Below, piece after piece: positions 56,591-64,000 of a stretch of DNA of 64,000 nucleotides (positions are counted from its first letter, which is position 1; each line of letters starts with the position of its first letter). The notes beneath the pieces were generated by a model. It was not told the origin of the DNA. It ran no database searches and worked only from the letters and a program-made list of their open reading frames with translations. The translations under genes and the position numbers were made by a program. Source of the DNA: Poecilobothrus nobilitatus (taxonomy: Eukaryota > Arthropoda > Insecta > Diptera > Dolichopodidae); assembly GCA_947095535.1 (NCBI GenBank), contig OX352774.1:33248496-33312495 (forward strand). Reading direction: 5' to 3'.

Positions 56591-59310
56591 TAATATGAGT
56601 CTCAAACGTCTATAAACATTATCAAGATTCACTTCATAAAAAACTTTTTTATCATTTTTTTTAAGAAATTATCCCTTTTTTTTAAATTTGCAATTTTATA
56701 TTGTTATAAAACTATCCTAAATAGTGTTTATAGGAATTGTAATGCATATTAAGATTTTTGAAGTTCAAAGTGATTTGAATAAGTTAAATTTCAACTTAGG
56801 ATTTCTTCCTTTGACCTATCATTATTCATTACTTGTAAAAACATTTTTAAAATAAAGGAAAATACAATTCAATTCTAGAAGTAGGCAACAAACATTAATT
56901 AATTTAGAAAAATATTGTAAAAATCAAAAGACAGATTATTGTCGATAACTATGCCTCTCTATTATTCCTCCACTATAATAGGCGGGCTATAGGTAATGTT
57001 ATAGAATATAACCCGGGCAATATAAATGGAGCAAATCTAAAATTCGACATGTCCATACCAGACATAGATAAATTAGTTAATAGAAATTATTGGTGGTTGG
57101 AAAATACTTATGAATAGTGCTTCAAATATTTTAATATATATATATGATTTTTAAGTAGGTTAAGTAGTTTAAGTCAGGTTAAGTTAGGTTAAGTGTTTAT
57201 CTTAATATAGACATATTTATTGGTTTTAAATACCTAATTTTTTCCAATATCAAAAATATTAAAACTGTAAAAATAAATTATATCCCATATATATAATAAG
57301 ATTGTTACACAAAATTAACATAAAAATTTCCTTTCTAGTTTAAATGTTAATCAAATAAGAGGCTAAGTTAAGTTAAGATTGTTGAAAACGTAAAAAAACA
57401 ATAAAGTTTTATTAAAAAAAAAAAAGATGATTATTCTAGGTATGAAAGTTGTACCACAAAATAATCAAAGCAATTTACTGAAGTCAATTAAAAATAATGA
57501 GAAACTTTCCCTGGAAGAAAAATAAATTTAACTAAATTTACAGACATCGTTACTAAATAATGCTAAAGCAACAAAAGCACCTTAAAATCCTTAAAACCGA
57601 ATTTTCTGGTAAACCTCTTTTTATTTTTATACATTTTTTTCGGAATATATGTATGTACCTATGTAGATAGAATTTCAATTAACAATTTAACAAAAAAAAA
57701 ACAGCAATATAAAATTTACCGTTATGTAACATATTTTAAAAAACTGTTCTTTTTTTTTAATTGTAATGCGTATGTAATGTATTTTTTTGTCACTAAACCG
57801 CCTTTGGAGTTATTATAATGGCATACAAATAAATTTTGAATCGTTCCGTCATAAAATACCGTTATATCATAACGACATATTTTGAACTCCACACACCGTA
57901 TTTGGAAGTAGAACCAAAATTTTTAGTTTCTTAACGGTACTTATTCTAACTAACATCGACAAGGAAGTAATTATTTTATTTATTAAAAAGGAAAATCACA
58001 AAAAATAACCAATTATATAATTAAATAAGATTTAAAAAAAAAAAAAACAAGTTAAACAAAAAGAAATATTAACAAAATATTAAACATATTAATTTTATTG
58101 CGCAAAATACACGGTTATTTATAAATTGCGTAAATTTAAATTTATTTTATTTTTTATCTCTTTCTAATGATTTTTTTTTTTCCCATTGATTGTCTGTTTA
58201 TTGTAGTTTTTAAAGTTATTGCATGATATAACAAAATCTTAAAATCTATTTTTATTTAATTTTATTAAATTGATAAAATGGCAAATAAATTTATAAAAAG
58301 AAAAAAAAAAATAAAAGAAAAAACTATCAACAATTGCAAAAATTAGAAGAAAAAAAATAATAATAAATTGTAAATTAAAATAACAATAATAACAATGTGT
58401 TTTTTTTTTTCTTCTTTTCAATGTTAAAAATAAATAAAATTTGCAAAAAAAAAAAAAAAAAAAACACAAGATAAAGAAAAAAAAATAAATAAATAAAAGA
58501 TTTTTGCAAAACATCTGTTTACATAGGAAACTTCATTGCTAAATTTTATTTTTTGTTTCTTCCTGTCTCTTTCACTCCCGCCTATTTCTATATTTTTATT
58601 TTGATAAATTGCGTTTTATTCATATGAACAACAATACAAACAAAACTAATAGACAAAATTTAAACTAAAAAAAAAAAACTTTAAATTATTTTTATGTGTG
58701 TCGATTTTACTAAAGAAAATTAATTGAAATCATTTTAGTGTAAATATTTTTTTTTTTAAGAGTTACAGAGCCAATAAATAAACATGTTTCTTAAGGCTAT
58801 TAAAAAATATGATCTAGAGAAAAAAATTTAAATTTGCAAAAAAAAAAGTATTTTACTCTGTATTAAGGGGATATTTTAATGTTCCGAAATTGAAAGGCAA
58901 ATTTTTAATAAGAATCGAAAATGACAGAAATTTATATTCCAATAAATTTTTGCGTTTTAGACTTCCTCTAAGTCCCAAACGATTTATTCGTAAAGTCATT
59001 TACCTATATAGATTATTTCAATTAAGTACCCTTCATTAAGGCCCTATATATAGGCTTCCATCTAAAATAAATATCCAAAACTTTGAGGCACTTACATAGG
59101 TATGAATGATGTGACGTATTAGTGGTGTTTCACAAAACATGGTTCTCAAAACTTGTTTCACAAAACATTGGTTTTCTTATTAAGGTAGAAATTTAAAGGT
59201 AGATCGGACAAACTATAACTTCGAACAGAACTATATAAAACAAAAATCAAAGCCAGATGCATCAAAGATATATCCAAAACGATTTAATCTACGTAATGTA
59301 CACCGCCACA
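56591..59310. other. Gene-free AT-rich stretch
   Basis: Short AAGTTAGGTTAAGT-type direct repeats at 57155-57195, A-runs at 57410-57424, 58030-58046 and 58446-58464. The frame at 58239-58514 (minus) is homopolymer-driven. No gene recognised. Confidence 0.5.
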
Positions 59311-59455
59311 TTTTTTTTTTTTTTGCGAGGGTAGGTGAGAACGCATGAAGTAGGAGATGGTTACACATTTGCGATGTTCGTACTATAAACGAATTTCCAT
59401 AAGCCATAACTTAACTTTGGATTTAGCTACCCAAGATGTTGAGCTCACCAGCATG
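59311..59455 (-). mobile_element. LINE family L fragment with internal deletion
   Basis: The T-run at 59311-59324 and GCGAGGGTAGGTGAGAACGC are the inverse of the family 3' terminus. Right after, GAAGTAGGAGATGGTTACAC, TTGCGATGTTCGTACTATAA and ACGAATTTCCATAAGCC are the inverse of the ORF segment at 38350-38410. About 250 bp present at 38415-38670 are missing at this junction. Confidence 0.7.
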
Positions 59456-62400
59456 TTGCAAAATTTCCGTTAAAAAGTTAAAATGAATATCACAGTGTTT
59501 TTTTTTTCGAGAGACTAAACAGCACTGAGTTAAAATCGACCTTGTTGATTTTGCAATAATTTGAGATTTAGTCGGTAATATTAATACCTATCTAGATTTA
59601 TTAGTTTCATAAAAATTTTATTGCAAATCCAACTGAGCAAATCTGAATTTTCTTAAAAATACGCATGATAAGCTGAGTTAGTGAGTTGCTAAGATTCACA
59701 TAGTGAGTTAAGCTTTTAAACCTTAATATAAAACCCTTCTAAGCAAAATGTTAAAATTGTTCTTTTAATCAACAGTTATTAATTATTTACGGTATAGGTA
59801 TCTTAATTACATTAGAATCATCTGGAAAGCTAAAATATTTTTAGAAAATCCATTCCGGTGCATTCTTTGGTAATGCATTTTAAAACCAGAAATACATTTT
59901 TAGCTAAAACAAAATCTCTGCAAAACTGAAAGATATCAAAGAAATTTGAGGATACATACATACATATATTGATATTCTTCAGAAGTCACGGAATTAAAAC
60001 ATACTCTTACTTGTACTTTATTTCAAACCTAGTATGTTCTTCAAAATAAAAAGTCTTAATAAAATAAGATGTGAACTCATTGAACTCACCGGTTCATTAC
60101 AGCTTTCAAAATCGACCTGTTTTTAATCTTAAACAATTGAATGATAATTTTGATCTAGAATGACATGGAAACTAAATGATGATCCTTGATTTATATAATT
60201 GCATGACAATAGATTCATTGATATAACTCAGACTTATTATAATTTTGTGTTTATAAACTTTAAAAATAACGGTAAATATTCCAAATGAAAATTCAGTAAA
60301 TCTTCAACTAACTGAATACCGAATAATTTTTAATAATGTCATGAATCTAAAAATTAGTTTACCTTAAAAACTAATAATTGAACAAAGCTATCAATTTATA
60401 AACAATAATTAGATTGTAATATAATTAGAGAAGTATAAAAAGTAAAAACTGACAAAACAAAAACAATAAAAATGACAACAACATATGATTAGTTTGCAAA
60501 AAAAACAATAACAACAAAACAAAATAGGAAAAAATTTTGGGAGAATAAAAATTAAAATTTTTTTTTTTTTTTTTGCAAAAATGACAAGTACCTACGCATA
60601 CTTTAACGACGTTAAATGCGCACACATGAACATTATAATATGATGTTCACCTTTAATTTTATTTTTTTTTTTTGTTTTTGCTTTTTTTCTTTTTATATAA
60701 CAATTCATTTTAAGTTTAACGTTATGCTGTGCTTTACGCTGTGCATAATTCAAAACAACAAAATAACAAAAAAAAAAAAAAAAAGGCGGAATCAAGCACA
60801 GAATCAAAACAAAAAAACAAAAAAAATTTGTAAACAAAACTTAATAATAAACAAACAAACATTTTTCATTTTCTATGATCGCAGAAAAGATTACGCAATT
60901 TTAGAGGCCGTGAATTCATGGTCGTACACCAAACAAAACAAAAAAAAAATAAAAACTACACAAACATTCTGTGTAAAATAGAAACGGAAAAATAAAATGA
61001 AAATTTAACAAAAAAAAAAATAAAATAAATAAATAAAAAAAACAAATTTTTAAATTTAAAAAATCATTAAAACGTTATTTTAAATAAATTTAATATTCTG
61101 TTTATAAAAGTACTTTTGTACCTGGTTAACCATAATGTGAAATACATAAATAAATAAGAAAAATTTAATAATTATAAAAATAAAAACTTAAAAACCAGAC
61201 ATAAACAAATAAAAATAAAAATTCAGGTAATAAAAACAATAATAAAAAATATAAAAGAAAAAAAAAATCTAAAAATAGATAAATGTATCTGCGAATCTTG
61301 CGTTACCACATTTTACTTATAAGAAGAAGTAATTAAAAATTTTAAAAACAAAGAAAAACCTTCAAAATCATCTGCTTTACAATCTAATAAAAATTTTTTT
61401 TTTTTTAGTGTTTTTTTTTTTTTTTTTTTGGTGAAAGTACAAAGTGCACATTATCTTTCGGTTACTTTTATAGTAAATCTAAATTAGTTTTAACATTTAT
61501 ATTAAATTGAAATTATAAATTGTTTTGTACCACAACGTAGAATACTAAGAAAGTTGTATAATAAACCCGATTTCAAGGGTAAAATTGATTGGTTTTAATT
61601 TCACTTTTTACTTACCGTAATCAAAAATAACAAAAAAAGGTACTTCAGCTAAATAACTCCTAACACTGCATATATTAGTTTCAAAAAATATAAAAAGAGA
61701 ATGTACTTAAATTCATTTGGTACAATTTGAAGTTATTTAAATAGATTCACTTAATTATTTTGGTTTTTTGCTATTACAAAGATCTAACAAAAAATACAAT
61801 CTACAAAATTTAACCAAGATTATTGAAGAGCATGTAAACCGTATACCGTCCGTTTTCATTGGTCTTCTTGAATGTACTTTTTTCATTACGTTTCACCCTT
61901 CTTTCCCAATTTTGTGGTTTTGTAGTTCCCAAGCTAATTTTGTGGTTTTGTAGTTTTAAAATTTCATTCTTCTTTTTTTACATCAGAAATGGAAAGACAA
62001 ATATGGAATAAATATTTTTTATGATGGTCAGGAAAATTTTATGTAATTACATAATAATACTTTAATTTTTTGACAATTAAATACGCACACATATAGAAAA
62101 TAATAAAAACGAATCTACTTTTTGAACACAAATGTAAACGTGCGTGGTCTTCGTGAAGCGGATTCAGCATGAAAAGCGTAAATTTAACCACATGGTTGTA
62201 GACCTAGTGGAAAACATTTTTCGTCGGTATCTCCTGCTATTAGTGGTACGAAATTCAAAATGTTTTTTTTAGCATAAACCTTTTGAATTTTGACATAGAC
62301 CCGAATTTTTTAAGAGTAAGACAACTAGGGTTGGCTTAACTTAAAGAAATATTGTCTGTTTATTTTTTATAAGATTTTTCTTTCAGGAAATAACTAAAAA

Positions 62401-62470
62401 AATATTTAAATATATTAAATAAAATTTTTTTTTTTTAAATTTGAATCATTTTATTAAATAAAATAAAGAT
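59456..62470. other. Gene-free AT-rich stretch
   Basis: No gene. A quasi-palindrome TGAACAT...ATGTTCA sits at 60627-60649, and A/T homopolymers cluster at 60560-60576, 60768-60784, 61009-61075 and 61394-61429. The frames at 60425-60981 and 61768-61953 have no recognisable domain. Confidence 0.5.
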
Positions 62471-62669
62471 AAAATAATTCTTGTATAAGATGGCGCACAA
62501 TGGTATGGTATACATGGCACACAAATAAAAAATGTTTGTGTTTAGTCTTGTACAATAGTCACAGTCTAATAGTAATTAATGACTTAGTGAAACTAAGAGT
62601 GCAATAATTAATGAGCCAGTTATTACCCTATGCCCCTGACAAGAAAGGAACGAGAAAAAAAAAAAAAAA
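62471..62669 (+). mobile_element. Poly(A)-tailed repeat family A, copy 5
   Basis: AAAATAATTCTTGTATAAGA then TGGCG, a TAGTCTTGTACAATAGTCAC word, TTAATGACTTAGTGAAAC, a shuffled middle, and GGAACGAG before a 15-A tail that abuts a T-run. The 'agataacag' segment is rearranged to AAGATGGCGC. Same strand as copies 1-4. Confidence 0.6.
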
Positions 62670-62892
62670 TTTTTTTTTTAACGCTTCTCAAAGAATTTAA
62701 TATTATTATTAACAAAAAAATTATCGATTCTTGAACAGTATTGGCAGTTTTTATAAAGAAAAGAATTCATTTTCATATTTGAAAGAATCGATTTAATATC
62801 TTAATAATATCTTAATTTATTTTGTATTCGTGTTTCATGATCATCATCCGAAAATTAAAAAAAAGGATTGATTTACATACATATACATTAGA

Positions 62893-63728
62893 GTGTCTGC
62901 CAGAAATAGCCCCGCAAACTGTAATTCCCAAAAAAAAAAAATAAATAACATCCAAAAAATTGGGGATTTTTTCATTATGAATAACACACCAAATGCGAAA
63001 TGAAATTTTCCCGGAATAAAGTGGATAAATCCCCTAAGTTAAAATGAAATAATCCCCCAAATTCTTTTAAAATGTTATCTACTAAGAAAACTTAAATAAC
63101 ATATATTAATTAAGGGATCACTACATTTGGACGAACAAGAAAATACCGAAAAACGGGGGATTTCAAAGTTGGGTACGAAATAAGGGTGTTCCCTTTCTTG
63201 ACTTAGGAGAGATTTTAGAGTTGGATACAAAACCAAGGTATTCCCTTTTTCCAAAATATTTATATATATATATGTATATACATATATGTTAGATTCTCGA
63301 ATGAGGAGAGATTTTAGAGATTTTAGGGTTGCAAAATCAGTGTTATACGCTTTTTCCAAAAATTTTGAAATGTTGGCAAAGTTTATAGGCTGTAAAGTTA
63401 AGCAGACAGGATTTTAGTCCCTATAACTTAAGAAGGGCAAACTTGAAACTGGAAATATTTAAAACAAATATAAAAGTTTATATTTATAAGTTACAAGTTT
63501 ACAAATATAAAATATGAAATAACCCCCAAAATATAGTTGTTTTGGGGGATTATTTCATTTGGAAAATTATTTTGTTTTGGCAGATTATTTCATATAAAAT
63601 AATGCCCCAAAAAGAAAATGAAATAAAGCCCCAATGTTTGCGGTATTATTTTCCATACAAAATTTTGAGCTCTTATTTAATTTTTTTTTTTTAAGGAATT
63701 ATTTCTTGCGGGGTTATCTCCTAGAGCC
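62893..63728. mobile_element. Foldback-like element with GGGGGATTATTTCAT arms and CATTAGA TSD
   Basis: An 836-bp element flanked by CATTAGA (62886-62892, 63729-63735). The ends are imperfect inverted repeats meeting at ATAGCCCCGCAA (left) and, reverse-complemented, ATAACCCCGCAA (right). The arms contain repeated forms of one motif: AATGAAATAATCCCCCAAAT (about 63040), AAATAACCCCCAAAATA and GGGGGATTATTTCATTTGG (63500-63560), and AATGAAATAAAGCCCCAA (63618). The centre shares blocks with 21060-21210. Frames at 63075-63359 and 63634-63825 are shadows. Superfamily unknown. Confidence 0.65.
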
Positions 63729-64000
63729 CATTAGAATGTACTATATTACGTTATTATTAGGTGTTATTTCAGTAAATTTTCAATTTGTTTTTTGTTTTTG
63801 TTGTACTTTCAACCCTCGAATGTAGTGCAGTTTCTTTGTTTGAAATAGTGGTGAAACCATTATTGAGAACACAAACCATTTCGATTTTGATGTTAATGTG
63901 TGATTATACACTCATTTATTTTGTTTTTTTTTATTTTTTTATTTTACGACTAAATTTTTGAAAAAAACTACATGTGAATTTAATGGAAATTGAAAAAAAT

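Noticed and set aside
60425..60981. Cluster of overlapping frames on both strands
   Set aside because: Overlapping antisense frames over A/T runs and a quasi-palindrome; no motif on either strand.
61768..61953. 61-codon frame with mixed composition
   Set aside because: No start context, domain or homology I recognise; too short to support.

Overview
This 64-kb window looks like eukaryotic, insect-type intergenic or intronic DNA. It is extremely A+T-rich, full of poly(A)/poly(T) runs and TA microsatellites, and I find no host gene, exon chain, true tRNA or rRNA gene, operon or CRISPR array. Almost all longer open frames in it are translations of homopolymer or read across transposon remnants. 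A fly (Diptera, probably Brachycera) is the best guess. It rests on two near-full copies (about 21915-22670 and 53160-53936) and weaker pieces (54856-55145, 27240-27400) of a repeat with ATACCCGTAT ends, a CGTCCGTC string and AGCTGCCATA blocks, a style I associate with fly genomes.

What can be annotated is a graveyard of mobile elements. (1) Non-LTR retrotransposons. One family ('L') ends in CTACCCTCGC plus poly(A). Its best copy, 37921-38698, keeps a 199-codon open C-terminal reverse-transcriptase region; broken relatives lie at 888-1215, 1340-1520, 12220-12930, 30543-30985, 32590-33295, 52650-52920 and 59311-59455. Three other LINE tails are present: an R1/I/LOA-type Cys/His C-terminus with an exact 9-bp target duplication (34619-34957), a frameshifted GKIE...WLKNFRQWF end (51281-51395), and a GC-rich poly(A)-terminated 3' end (56372-56590). 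(2) SINE-like elements: a tRNA-derived family at 44329-44552, 54647-54841 and 24289-24425; a second tRNA-headed type near 55835; and an unassigned poly(A)-tailed ~200-bp family in five copies, all on the + strand. (3) DNA transposons: a Tourist/PIF-Harbinger-like MITE with TTA duplications (47993-48332), a 176-bp TIR element (10274-10449), an internally deleted mariner-type transposase relic (55256-55575), and a TIR family 'X' (27931-30045, 46283-47405 and others). (4) Foldback-like elements whose inverted arms are short tandem repeats: 28627-29535 (16-bp units), 20795-23000 (16-bp units in one arm) and 62893-63728 (GGGGGATTATTTCAT-type motifs, CATTAGA duplications).

Insertions are layered. 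A foldback element sits in the X element at 27931-30045, a SINE sits in a MITE at 44064-44646, and the fly-type repeat lies between 33-bp inverted repeats at 21666-22901. Nothing here forms a pathway; the interest is in repeat architecture, above all the 16-bp-period foldback arms and the same-strand poly(A) family. Coordinates of degenerate repeats were read by eye and are approximate unless an exact target duplication is stated.
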